64,000 nt of DNA, from NCBI RefSeq assembly GCF_023347295.1, contig NZ_CP094469.1, positions 806,001-870,000 on the forward strand. Reading direction: 5' to 3'. This document shows, piece by piece, positions 1 through 7,710 of this stretch. Source of the stretch: Faecalibacterium sp. I3-3-33 (GTDB lineage: Bacteria; Bacillota; Clostridia; Oscillospirales; Ruminococcaceae). The notes beneath the pieces were generated by a model that had not been told where the DNA came from, searched no databases, and saw nothing but the letters and a program-made list of their open reading frames with translations. Both the position numbers and the translations under genes were made by a program. How positions within the stretch are numbered: position 1 is the stretch's first letter; every line of letters begins with the position of its first letter.

Positions 1-152
1 TGCTTTTTGGCGTTGTGGATCAGCCGGTGGTCGATCTTGGCCTTGTAGCGGCCATAGGGAATCACACTTTCCTCCTCCAGACCCAGCTGGGCTGCGATCT
101 GGGTAATCGGCTTCATTTTAGCTTCCTGCGCGATCTCGATATCGGTCTTCAT
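1..152 (-). CDS. fhs: Formate-tetrahydrofolate ligase, N-terminal part (runs off window)
   Basis: The reverse strand encodes a protein beginning [20 protein letters not shown] and continuing through [18 protein letters not shown], the conserved N-terminus of 10-formyl-THF synthetase, which makes 10-formyl-THF from formate, ATP and THF in one-carbon metabolism. Only about 50 residues are inside the window; the catalytic P-loop lies beyond base 1. The start is well set by AAGGAGG about seven bases upstream. A terminator hairpin and a ZTP-type riboswitch sit directly in front, fitting known control of fhs by the purine-folate alarmone ZTP. Confidence 0.9.
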   Translation of the reverse strand, partial: MKTDIEIAQEAKMKPITQIAAQLGLEEESVIPYGRYKAKIDHRLIHNAKK

Positions 153-173
153 ACAGACATCCTCCTTGATAGC

Positions 174-215
174 AAAAAAAGGACAGCTTTGCGCAGCAAT
201 TGCGCAAGGCTGCCC
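174..215 (-). terminator. Intrinsic terminator serving as riboswitch expression platform
   Basis: On the reverse strand a long stem with arms around TTGCGCA and TGCGCAA (about 15 bp with small mismatches) is followed by seven U residues, just before the fhs ribosome site. Its 5' arm begins with GGGCA, which is also the 3' side of the conserved riboswitch hairpin at 211-227, so the two structures are mutually exclusive. Confidence 0.8.
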
Positions 216-290
216 AGACGGTCGGCATTGACATCCCATGCATCCCTGCACTGTGGTGCTCCACAAGGTTCCGTCAGCAGGGATGCGGTC
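211..290 (-). promoter_or_regulatory. Probable ZTP (pfl-motif) riboswitch aptamer controlling fhs
   Basis: Reading the reverse strand, a 10-bp P1-like stem (GCATCCCTGC at 277-286 with GCAGGGATGC at 240-249) encloses a TGTGG/CCACA hairpin, followed by TGCCGACCGTCTGGGCA (211-227). CCGCCUGGGCA is the hallmark of the pfl/ZTP aptamer; here one C is U. The position upstream of fhs and the overlap with a terminator match the known architecture, in which ligand binding prevents termination. The assignment rests on motif and context; a covariance-model search would settle it. Confidence 0.65.
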
Positions 291-300
291 TATGCTGTAA

Positions 301-329
301 AGATAGCACACCACCGGGGTGTTTGTCAA
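301..329 (-). promoter_or_regulatory. Sigma-A promoter for fhs leader
   Basis: TTGACA (reverse of 324-329), 17-bp spacer, CTATCT (reverse of 301-306). It places transcription start just before the riboswitch. Confidence 0.7.
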
Positions 330-371
330 GGAGGTACAGTTACAAAAATCACCCATAAATGCAGAAAATTT

Positions 372-400
372 TTGCGTTATCCAAGGGTTTGTGCTATACT
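372..400 (+). promoter_or_regulatory. Sigma-A promoter for the cysteine desulfurase gene
   Basis: TTGCGT (372-377), 17-bp spacer, TATACT (395-400), about 45 bp upstream of the coding start and divergent from the fhs promoter. Confidence 0.6.
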
Positions 401-448
401 TATTCTGGGTTATTATGAAAACAACGACAGAAAGCAGGAAATCCGTTT

Positions 449-1600
449 ATGCTGCAAAACCCTCAGTTACATTATCTGGACAACGCGGCCACCACCATCG
501 TAGCGCCGGAGGTGGCGGACGTTATCGACAAGGCCATGCGGGAGCACTGGGCAAACCCTTCCAGCCTGTACGGCCCGGGCGCGCGCAGTGAAGAAGCCCT
601 GAACGCCGCCCGCGCCGCCGTGGCGCGCACGCTGGGCTGCAAAAGCCGGGAGCTGTACTTTACCTCCTGCGGCAGCGAGAGCAACAATCTGGCGCTGCTG
701 GGCGCGGTGCAGACCCGCACCTTCGGCAAGGGCATCGTGGTGTCCGGCTTCGAGCACCCCAGCGTGCAGCGGCCGCTGGAGCGGCTGGCAAAGCAGGGCT
801 ACGACGTTACCGTGGTAGCACCCCGGGCAGACGGCACGCTGGACATTGCCGCCATGCTGGAGCGGGTGGACAAAAACACCATCCTTGTAGCCTGCATGAT
901 GGTGAACAACGAGATCGGCACCCGCAACGATGTGGAGCGCCTTGCCGCCGAGGTAAAGCGCCGCAACAGCCGCACCATCGTCCATGTGGACGCAGTGCAG
1001 GCGTGGATGCGTGTGCCCATCAAGTTGGACAACATCGATACACTCTCGGTGAGCGGCCACAAGATCCATGCCCCCAAGGGCATTGGTGCGCTCTACCTTT
1101 CCGACCGGCTGGTGCAGGCCTTCCAGCCGCCCTATCTGGGCGGCGAGCAGGAGCGGCAGATGCGTCCCGGCACCGAAAACCTGCCCTACGCCATGGGTCT
1201 GGCCGCAGCGGCCACCCGTCTGGCAAAGACCATGAAGAGCCGGGACACCGCCATGCGTGCGCTGAACCGGCAGCTGAGGGAGGGGCTGAAAGCCTTCCCG
1301 GAGGTGGTCATCAACAGCCCGGAGAACGCCGTGCCCGAGGTGCTGAACTTCAGCGAGATGTGCATCAAGAGCGAGACGATGCTGGCTTTTCTGGCCGAGG
1401 AGCAGATCTACGTTTCCTCCGCCAGTGCCTGCGGGCGCGGTCAGCCCAGCCACACGCTGGCAGCCATGGGGCGCGACCCGCTTGCCATCGATACCGCCAT
1501 CCGGGTGTCCTTCTGCGCCGACAACACCCCGGAGGATGTGGACGCCTTCCTCAACCGCTTCGAGAACGGCATGAAGCACCTGCAGAAGATCAGAAAGTAA
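449..1600 (+). CDS. Cysteine desulfurase, NifS/IscS family (probable ThiI sulfur donor)
   Basis: This class V PLP aminotransferase of 383 residues starts MLQNPQLHYLDNAATT, the family N-terminal signature. The PLP lysine is in SGHK (Lys205) and the sulfur-accepting cysteine is in SSASACGRGQ (Cys328). It removes sulfur from cysteine as an enzyme-bound persulfide. The next gene is thiI, and in Bacillus a dedicated desulfurase (NifZ) encoded beside thiI feeds tRNA 4-thiouridine synthesis. The same role is inferred here; no IscU or SufU lies nearby to suggest Fe-S assembly. AGCAGGA upstream supports the start. The 298 bp that separate it from thiI contain structured repeats. Confidence 0.88.
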   Translation: MLQNPQLHYLDNAATTIVAPEVADVIDKAMREHWANPSSLYGPGARSEEALNAARAAVARTLGCKSRELYFTSCGSESNNLALLGAVQTRTFGKGIVVSGFEHPSVQRPLERLAKQGYDVTVVAPRADGTLDIAAMLERVDKNTILVACMMVNNEIGTRNDVERLAAEVKRRNSRTIVHVDAVQAWMRVPIKLDNIDTLSVSGHKIHAPKGIGALYLSDRLVQAFQPPYLGGEQERQMRPGTENLPYAMGLAAAATRLAKTMKSRDTAMRALNRQLREGLKAFPEVVINSPENAVPEVLNFSEMCIKSETMLAFLAEEQIYVSSASACGRGQPSHTLAAMGRDPLAIDTAIRVSFCADNTPEDVDAFLNRFENGMKHLQKIRK

Positions 1601-1613
1601 AAACTGAAGCCGC

Positions 1614-1735
1614 AGAACGGCTGACAGCTTTCTCTTCGGACACGAATCGGGCCATTCCATCGCCCGCCCTATTGCCCTGCGGGCAACAGGGTCCCACCCC
1701 AGCGGACGGTCCTCAGAGAAACTGTCAGCCGTTCT
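1614..1735. repeat. Long imperfect inverted repeat with an inner hairpin
   Basis: A 22-nt arm (1614-1635, beginning AGAACGGCTGACAG) is repeated in reverse complement at 1715-1735 with one base deleted. The roughly 79-nt interior forms its own stem (CCCTATTGCCC pairing with GGGCAACAGGG). It sits 13 bp after the desulfurase stop. It could be an mRNA 3' structure, a MITE-like insertion or a small RNA; no protein reading is supported. Confidence 0.6.
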
Positions 1736-1779
1736 ATGGGAAGATGCAGTTTGCCTGCGCGACCCCAATGCGTGAAAGG

Positions 1780-1815
1780 GTGAATGGAAAATGACCGCAG
1801 TCATTTTCCATTCAC
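1780..1815. repeat. Perfect 16-bp hairpin
   Basis: GTGAATGGAAAATGAC is followed by a 4-nt loop and its exact reverse complement. There is no clear U-tract on either strand (AGATAAAAATAATT follows), so terminator function is uncertain. It immediately precedes a copy of the interleaved intergenic repeat. Confidence 0.6.
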
Positions 1816-1818
1816 AGA

Positions 1819-1874
1819 TAAAAATAATTCATCCGCTGAATATGGCCAGAGCGAAAGCGGAGGCCATTATAAAT
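1819..1874 (+). repeat. Interleaved intergenic repeat, copy A
   Basis: The stretch reads AAAAATAATT, then CCGCT, ATGGCC, AAGCGG and GGCCATT in order. The first and third blocks are complementary, as are the second and fourth, so the pairings cross. The other copies are at 10,894-10,949 (reverse), 16,961-17,021 and 38,219-38,272. This copy ends about 25 bp before the thiI start, so it would be in the thiI 5' UTR. Confidence 0.65.
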
Positions 1875-1898
1875 CCCACATCAGGAGATGCAACATTT

Positions 1899-3098
1899 AT
1901 GAAGGAAATTATTATGGGCTATCAGGGCGAGATGTCCCTGAAAGGCCTCAATCGCAACCAGTTCGAAGCAGCCATGATGAAGATCCTGCGCTACCGCCTT
2001 AAGACGGTGGGCAAGTTCAAGGTGTACTGCACCCAGTCCACCTTCTATATGGAGCCCGAGGAAGAGGACGTGGATATGGATCTGGCCTTTGAGCGGGTCA
2101 GCAAGGTGTTCGGCCTTGCCGCGCTCAGCCGCGCCGTGGTGTGTGAAAAGGATTTTGATACCATCTGCCAGACCGCTGAGGATTATCTGGGCAGCGCGCT
2201 GCATGGCATCCGCACCTTTAAGGTGGAAGCCCGCCGCGCTGATAAGACCTACCCCATGACCAGCCCGGAGCTGATGCGGGAGCTGGGCGCTTATCTGCTG
2301 GGCAAGCACAACTACCTGAAGGTGGATGTGCGTAACCCGCAGTTCAAGGTCATCGTGGAGATCCGTGATTACGGTGCGTATATTCACGGCCCAAAAATAC
2401 CGGGTGAGGGCGGTCTGCCCGTGGGCACCAGCGGCCGTGCCCTGAATATGCTCTCCGGCGGTATTGACAGTCCGGTGGCGGCCTATCGTATGGCAAAGCG
2501 CGGTCTGGCACTGGATCACATCCATTTTGCATCCCCTCCGTATACTTCTGAGCGTGCAAAACTGAAGGTAAAGGCTCTGGCGCAGCTTATTACCGTATAT
2601 ACCGGCAGCGCCAACCTGTTCGTGGTACCTTACACCAAACCGCAGGAATACATCCGGGATAATGCCCCGGATGTGCTGTTTACGGTGCTGATGCGCCGCA
2701 GCATGATGCGCATTGCAAACGTGATCGCCAAAAAGCAGGGCTGCGAGGCACTGGTCACCGGCGAAAGTCTGGCACAGGTGGCAAGTCAGACCGTCAAGGC
2801 TTTGCAGTGCACCGATGCCGCACAGGATCTGCCCATCCTGCGCCCGCTCATCGGTATGGACAAGACCGAGATCATCGAGACCTCCCGCCATATCAATACC
2901 TTTGAGACCAGCATCCTGCCCTACGAGGACTGCTGCACCATCTTCACCCCGCCGCACCCGAAGATCCGCCCCGAGCTGGAGGAGATCCTTGCCGCCGAAG
3001 CCGCCATGCCCGGCCTTGCCGCGCTGGAGGCCGAAGCCGCAGAGCAGACCGAGCGCATCCGGGTGCGCATCACCGATCAGGTAGAATTCGAGGGTTGA
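1899..3098 (+). CDS. thiI: tRNA 4-thiouridine synthetase ThiI
   Basis: ThiI adenylates U8 of tRNA and inserts sulfur; it can also supply the thiazole sulfur of thiamine. Order of domains in 399 residues: N-terminal ferredoxin-like region, THUMP (about 60-165), then a PP-loop ATPase with SGGIDSPVAAYRMAKRG (about 186-202). The C-terminal rhodanese domain of enterobacterial ThiI is absent, as usual in Firmicutes. The reading frame is open further upstream through an intergenic repeat, but AGGAG at 1883-1887 and family similarity beginning MKEIIMGYQGEMSLKG fix this start. The upstream cysteine desulfurase is its likely partner. Confidence 0.93.
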   Translation: MKEIIMGYQGEMSLKGLNRNQFEAAMMKILRYRLKTVGKFKVYCTQSTFYMEPEEEDVDMDLAFERVSKVFGLAALSRAVVCEKDFDTICQTAEDYLGSALHGIRTFKVEARRADKTYPMTSPELMRELGAYLLGKHNYLKVDVRNPQFKVIVEIRDYGAYIHGPKIPGEGGLPVGTSGRALNMLSGGIDSPVAAYRMAKRGLALDHIHFASPPYTSERAKLKVKALAQLITVYTGSANLFVVPYTKPQEYIRDNAPDVLFTVLMRRSMMRIANVIAKKQGCEALVTGESLAQVASQTVKALQCTDAAQDLPILRPLIGMDKTEIIETSRHINTFETSILPYEDCCTIFTPPHPKIRPELEEILAAEAAMPGLAALEAEAAEQTERIRVRITDQVEFEG

Positions 3099-3105
3099 TT
3101 TGTCC

Positions 3106-4425
3106 ATGACAGCAGAGATCATCAGTGTGGGTACCGAGTTGCTGCTCGGCAACATTCTTAACACCAATGCCCAGTACCTCAGCCGGGAGCTGGCTGCGCT
3201 GGGCATCACCGTCCGGCGGCAGAGCACCATCGGCGATAACCATGGACGTCTGGCAGATTTTGTCAACGATGCAAAACAGCGGTGCGACCTGCTGGTGTTC
3301 ACCGGCGGGCTGGGCCCCACGGCAGACGACCTGACCAAGGAGACGGTGGCTGCCTGCTTTGGCGACACCCTTACCTTTGACCCGGACGAGTGGCAGAAGA
3401 TCGTGGACTTCTTTACCCGCACTGGGCGCGAGACCACCCCCAACAACCGCAAGCAGGCCATGGTGCCGACGCACGGGCATAAGGTGGTCAACCACCACGG
3501 CACCGCGCCGGGCGCATGGTTCGAGCAGGACGGCCACTGCGCCGTACTGATGCCCGGCGTGCCCCACGAGATGAAGGCCATGTGGGAGGAAAGCGTGCGC
3601 CCGCTGCTGCTGGCGCGGCAGAGCTGCGCCCTGCACAGCCTGACGCTGCGGGTGCTGGGCGGCGAGAGCAATCTGGAATACCGGGTGCGCGCGCTGCTGG
3701 AAAACCAGAACCCCACCGCCGCCATCTACTGCAAGACCGGCGAGTGCGAGATCCGCATCACCGCCCGGGCGCAGAACGACACCGAAGCACAGACGATGTG
3801 CCGCGCCTACGCCAAAAAGTTCTATGATCTGCTGGGCGATGCGGTGTATGATGAGGATGTCGCCGGACTGGAAGAGACGGTGGTGCATACGTTGCAGGCT
3901 AACGGCCTGACCATTGCCACCGCCGAAAGCTGCACCGGCGGCATGATCGCCCAGCGCCTGACCAACGTGTCCGGCGCAAGCGAGGTGTTCGGCTACGGCT
4001 TTGTGACCTACTGGGAGCAGGCCAAGGCGAAGCTTGTCGGGGTGGACCCGGCGGTCATTGCGCAATATAATGTGGTGTCGGCTCCCGTGGCGGCGCAGAT
4101 GGCGCTGGGTGCGGCAAAGGCTGCCGGTGCGGATATCGCGGTCAGCGTTACCGGTCTGGCAGGTCCCGGCGGCGGCGACGCCGTCCGGCCTGTGGGCACG
4201 GTGTATCTGGGCGCTGCCCGGGGAGACAGGGTCTATGTGAAAAAGCTGTTCGTCTCCCGCCCGGACCGTGCGCTCATCCGCGCCCGCGCCGCACAGACCG
4301 CGCTGGAAATGGCGCTGCGGCTGGCACAGGGCAAGACCCCGGCCGGTACGCAGGTGCTGGCCGAAAGCGCACAGCATGACCCCGCCGCCCTGACCGCCTT
4401 GGACGAGACCTTGCGGGCAGAGTAA
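3106..4425 (+). CDS. cinA: CinA-family nicotinamide-nucleotide amidohydrolase
   Basis: Full-length CinA of 439 residues. An N-terminal molybdopterin-binding-like (MoeA/COG1058) domain carries ISVGTELLLG and FTGGLGPTADD; it is followed by a linker domain and the C-terminal amidase domain with TAESCTGG near residue 272 and VTGLAGPGG. CinA deamidates NMN and has a pyrophosphatase domain acting on NAD-related nucleotides. A TTG lies six bases upstream, but ATG 3106 with GAGGG 12 bases before it is preferred. It is seven bases after thiI, so co-transcribed. The next gene resembles a decayed copy of its C-terminal half. Confidence 0.93.
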   Translation: MTAEIISVGTELLLGNILNTNAQYLSRELAALGITVRRQSTIGDNHGRLADFVNDAKQRCDLLVFTGGLGPTADDLTKETVAACFGDTLTFDPDEWQKIVDFFTRTGRETTPNNRKQAMVPTHGHKVVNHHGTAPGAWFEQDGHCAVLMPGVPHEMKAMWEESVRPLLLARQSCALHSLTLRVLGGESNLEYRVRALLENQNPTAAIYCKTGECEIRITARAQNDTEAQTMCRAYAKKFYDLLGDAVYDEDVAGLEETVVHTLQANGLTIATAESCTGGMIAQRLTNVSGASEVFGYGFVTYWEQAKAKLVGVDPAVIAQYNVVSAPVAAQMALGAAKAAGADIAVSVTGLAGPGGGDAVRPVGTVYLGAARGDRVYVKKLFVSRPDRALIRARAAQTALEMALRLAQGKTPAGTQVLAESAQHDPAALTALDETLRAE

Positions 4426-4458
4426 GTGCGGCCCCTGCGGCCGCAGGGGGGATGCGTC

Positions 4459-5373
4459 ATGACAAATAAGGAAGAGCGCTCGGCAGGCTGCGTGCTGCGG
4501 CTGTTCGGTGTGCCGGAGCAGACCGTGCAAAAGGCGGTGGCAGCCCTGCCGGACACTTGGCAGGGCACGGTGCACTGCCGCACCCGGGGTGCGGAAACGC
4601 TGGTGGCGCTGCAAAGCAGCATCCCGCAGCAACTGCACCGGGCGGTACAGCTGCTGCGGACAAGCCTTGCCCCGGCGCTGTACGGGGAAGGAGAGCAGAC
4701 TCTTGCCGCTGCCGCAGTGCAGGCACTGGAGCAGCACCGTAAGCTTTTGGTGTGCAGCGATGCCGCCGCCGGGACGCTGCTGGAGACCCGGCTGGAGAAC
4801 CTTCCCGGCGCGGAAAAGGTGTTCGATTTTGGCGCTATGAGCTACGCCAACGCCGCGCTTACCGCCCGGCTCAGCCGGAAGCTGCGCAAAGCCCCGCAGG
4901 CAGAGCCTGCCCGCACACTGGCGCGGGTGCAGGTCATGCAGCGGCTGACCGGCGCCGCGCTGGCGGTGGGCTGTGCGGAGCTGCCCCAAAGTCGCCTGCT
5001 GCTGGTGGGCGGCAAAAAGGGCTGCTGGCTGCGGTGCGTATCGCCGGACGAGAACCCCGGATTGTGGCTGCTGGATATGCTGCGCCGCGCAGCCTGCGGT
5101 CTGCCGCAGGCTGGGGGCACAAACTGGCAGCCTTACGGCAGAGCCGTGCCGGATGCAGCCCTGACCCCTGCCGCCCTCGCGGCGGCACCGCCCGCGCCGC
5201 CGCGCCCGAAGCGCCGCAGGCTGGGCAGGGTGCTGGCGGTGCTTCTGCTGCTGGCACTGGCAGCGCTGGCTGCCGGGTGGTACTATACCGGCGGCGATCT
5301 TGCCGCCCTGCCCCAAAAGCTGCAAAGCCTTGGCGCAGAAAGCCTGCCCCACGCCGGGGCAAGGCTGGTGTGA
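4459..5373 (+). CDS. Unknown membrane protein with degenerate CinA-like region
   Basis: The protein has about 304 residues. Residues ~35-80 (TWQGTVHCRTRGAETLVALQ) resemble the KH-like middle domain of CinA, and ~90-205 (AEKVFDFGAMSYANAAL, LTGAALAVGCAEL) follow the CinA C-terminal domain pattern without its TAESCTGG motif. A proline/arginine-rich linker leads to one membrane helix (VLAVLLLLALAALAAG) and a short tail. The reading is inferred from pattern, not alignment. GTG 4426 abuts the cinA stop, but ATG 4459 behind a GGGGGG run is a better start. An enzymatic role is unlikely given the lost motif; it may be a diverged tandem paralogue. Confidence 0.6.
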   Translation: MTNKEERSAGCVLRLFGVPEQTVQKAVAALPDTWQGTVHCRTRGAETLVALQSSIPQQLHRAVQLLRTSLAPALYGEGEQTLAAAAVQALEQHRKLLVCSDAAAGTLLETRLENLPGAEKVFDFGAMSYANAALTARLSRKLRKAPQAEPARTLARVQVMQRLTGAALAVGCAELPQSRLLLVGGKKGCWLRCVSPDENPGLWLLDMLRRAACGLPQAGGTNWQPYGRAVPDAALTPAALAAAPPAPPRPKRRRLGRVLAVLLLLALAALAAGWYYTGGDLAALPQKLQSLGAESLPHAGARLV

Positions 5374-5391
5374 GCGACATACTTAAACAAA

Positions 5392-5437
5392 AACGCCTCC
5401 CCGACATCCTTTTTGGAAGGAATGCCGGGGAGGCGTT
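5392..5437 (+). terminator. Hairpin after the thiI-cinA operon
   Basis: AACGCCTCCCCG pairs with CGGGGAGGCGTT across a 22-nt loop. The downstream U-tract is poor, so termination may be helped by the next hairpin at 5,494. Confidence 0.5.
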
Positions 5438-5493
5438 CAATGTTTTATGGACTCAGTTGTCCGGTATCTGTCGCTGAAGAGGGACTGATCAGT

Positions 5494-5528
5494 GCCGCTC
5501 CGGCTCAGTTTTGCCCGGAGCGGCTTTT
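5494..5528 (+). terminator. Intrinsic terminator
   Basis: GCCGCTCCGG and CCCGGAGCGGC form the stem, followed by TTTTCT. It lies between the thiI operon and the oppositely oriented flavoprotein gene. Confidence 0.7.
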
Positions 5529-5570
5529 CTGGTGCAGATATAAATTAGGAAGAGAAGGAAAATGTTGTGA

Positions 5571-7556
5571 TCAGATGCCTGCGGCCGCGTTCTGACCGGC
5601 AAGGCGGCCAAAGGTGGCACTGCGGCCTGCGGCGGCACCTGCCATCAGGCTGGGATAGCTGCCGGAGAAGTAGTTGCCGCTCATATCGCCGATGACGTAC
5701 AGACCGGGGATGGCCTTGAAGTCGTGGTCGATGGCGTGCATATTGTCGTCGATCTGGATGCCGTCCATGGTGCAGATCAGGTAGCCACCTGCCTGACGAA
5801 CGCCGTAGAAGGGTGCCTCGCTCAGGGTGGAGAGGCGGTAGCTCTCCTTGCCGTAGTCCTCGTCCTCGCCCTTGGCGGCCAGCTCATTGTAATGGTCCAC
5901 CGTAGCGGTAAAGGTCTCCTTCGGCAGACCCAGCTTGTCGGCCAGCTCCTCGATGGTATTGGCCTCCACAATGTAGCCCTGATCCTGCAGGTCGGCGTTC
6001 ATTGCCTGCACATAGTCCATGGGGAACACCGGGTTGGTGCCGTTGACATGGGGGTACAGACGGCTGCAGCCGTGGGTAGCAAACTTTTCGCAGTCCTCGG
6101 CATACTTGCTGTCCCACACGGTGCAGTAGGTGTGGTAGGGCTGGCTGGCGGCAGCGTGCAGCACCAGATCGTAGGGCATATACTCGTTCATGAAACGCTC
6201 ACCGTTCAGGTTCACCTTCAGGAACGGCTGGCTGCCCATCCAGAACAGCGCGCCATCGCTGGCCTTGCCGTACTCGCCGGTCTGGTCCGGCTTGATGGCA
6301 CCGCGGTCGAAGATCATGGAGGTGTGAGTGGTATCCATGATGGCACCTGCCCACAGGCACGCCTTGATGCCGTCGCCCTTTGCGCCGGGCTTGGAGTAGT
6401 TGATGCAGGTCTGCTCCACGCTCTGGGGCTGCAGGGCGTTCATCATGACGTCGTTTCCGCTGTAACCGCCGCAGGCGAGGATCACGCCCTTAGAAGCGTT
6501 GTAGCGCACATATTCATCGTTGGCATTCTTGGCAATCAGGCCGGTGACGCGGTCGCCATCCTTTTCCAGCTTGACCATGGTGATCTCGTACTGCACTTCA
6601 AGGCCGTCTGCCTCGGCGTGCTTCAGCACGGCATCCATGGTCAGCTGCTCACTGTATTCATCGCCGTACTGGGTGCTGTGGCCGACATCCAGAACCTCGT
6701 AATTGTCGCCCTCGTGCTTTTCGTCGATCTCGTGGCGGAAATCGATGCCGCTTTCGGCCAGAACATCCGTGAACCAGTCCATCGTCTCGCCGCTCTTATC
6801 GGCCCAGACCTGTGCCAGACTGCGGCGGGTGTAGCCCTGACTCCAGTTGCACAGGTAGCGCACGGCGTCCTTCTTGCTCACGTCGTCGCCGTCCTCCTGC
6901 TGCTGCTTGGAGCCGCAGGCTGCCAGCGTATCCCGGATGCCGCTGGCCATGTCGTGACCGAACTTCTCGATGAGGATGGTCTTGGCGCCCGCCTCGGCGG
7001 CAGCGGCGGCGGCAAAGGTACCGGAAGAACCGGCACCCACCACCAGAACCTCGCAGTCCACGGTCTGCTTGATATCGCTCTCTGCGATCTCCGGCTCCTC
7101 GCCCAGCCAGTCGGCGGTAGAGGAGGTCTCCTCGGTGGACTGCTGTGCAGGATTGATGGCACCGCCGCTGGCCTGCTGGATGCAGTCTGCCACAGCGTTC
7201 TGCACGGCCTTGCTGGTGACGGTGGCACCGGTCACGCCGTCGATCTGGCTGGTCTGGGCGTTCATGATCTGCTCAATGAGCTTGTCCTTGGCAGCGCCGC
7301 CGATGCTCTCGGTCTCGCCGGAGAGATCCAGCTCCACCTTGGTGATGGTGTTGGCATCAAAGGTGACAGTGGCGGTGATCTCGCTCATGCCCTTGGCAGT
7401 AGCGGTGTAGGTGCCGGGGGTGTAGATACCGGTTGCACTGGAAACGCCGGAGGCGCTACTGGCTGCATTGCAGGCAGCCAGACCGGCAGCGGTGACACCG
7501 CTCATGGCAGCTGCTGCTGCGATCTTCAGAAATCCTTTACGGGAGATCTTTTCCAT
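5571..7556 (-). CDS. Secreted FMN-binding / FAD-dependent fumarate-reductase-type flavoprotein
   Basis: This 661-residue lipoprotein begins MEKISRKGFLK, has a hydrophobic stretch, and a lipobox-like LAAC at ~25-28. Residues ~45-115 are an FMN-binding domain with the flavinylation motif DGVTGATVTS; ~165-655 are a FAD_binding_2 domain starting CEVLVVGAGSSGTFAAAAAA. The family includes extracellular fumarate, urocanate and cinnamate reductases fed with electrons from the membrane; the substrate here is unknown. No flavin transferase or electron-supply gene is adjacent. The divergent LysR gene is its probable regulator. The twin-arginine-like signal has RK rather than RR. Confidence 0.88.
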   Translation of the reverse strand: MEKISRKGFLKIAAAAAMSGVTAAGLAACNAASSASGVSSATGIYTPGTYTATAKGMSEITATVTFDANTITKVELDLSGETESIGGAAKDKLIEQIMNAQTSQIDGVTGATVTSKAVQNAVADCIQQASGGAINPAQQSTEETSSTADWLGEEPEIAESDIKQTVDCEVLVVGAGSSGTFAAAAAAEAGAKTILIEKFGHDMASGIRDTLAACGSKQQQEDGDDVSKKDAVRYLCNWSQGYTRRSLAQVWADKSGETMDWFTDVLAESGIDFRHEIDEKHEGDNYEVLDVGHSTQYGDEYSEQLTMDAVLKHAEADGLEVQYEITMVKLEKDGDRVTGLIAKNANDEYVRYNASKGVILACGGYSGNDVMMNALQPQSVEQTCINYSKPGAKGDGIKACLWAGAIMDTTHTSMIFDRGAIKPDQTGEYGKASDGALFWMGSQPFLKVNLNGERFMNEYMPYDLVLHAAASQPYHTYCTVWDSKYAEDCEKFATHGCSRLYPHVNGTNPVFPMDYVQAMNADLQDQGYIVEANTIEELADKLGLPKETFTATVDHYNELAAKGEDEDYGKESYRLSTLSEAPFYGVRQAGGYLICTMDGIQIDDNMHAIDHDFKAIPGLYVIGDMSGNYFSGSYPSLMAGAAAGRSATFGRLAGQNAAAGI

Positions 7557-7631
7557 AATAATTCCTTCCTTTTCTTGCTATATCCTTCGCATCGACAAAA
7601 ATCCATTGCCGTTCTTGTTAAAAGTATCACA

Positions 7632-7682
7632 TTTACAAACAAAGAAAAAGAAGATATAATATCCCTATAAGTGTCAAGTAAA
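7632..7682. promoter_or_regulatory. Overlapping divergent promoters, flavoprotein and LysR regulator
   Basis: Plus strand: TTTACA (7632-7637), 17 bp, TATAAT (7655-7660) toward the LysR gene. Minus strand: TTTACT (reverse of 7677-7682), 17 bp, TTATAT (reverse of 7654-7659) toward the flavoprotein. The two -10 boxes overlap, as is common for LysR-regulated pairs. Confidence 0.55.
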
Positions 7683-7710
7683 ACTTGCGTTTTGCAAAAA
7701 GGAGCACACC

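Noticed and set aside
15..503. Plus-strand open frames over the fhs leader
   Set aside because: They overlap fhs, its riboswitch and two promoters; no coding signal.
3070..5352. 760-codon open frame antisense to cinA and the next gene
   Set aside because: Antisense shadow of GC-rich coding sequence; crosses a gene boundary and has no motif.
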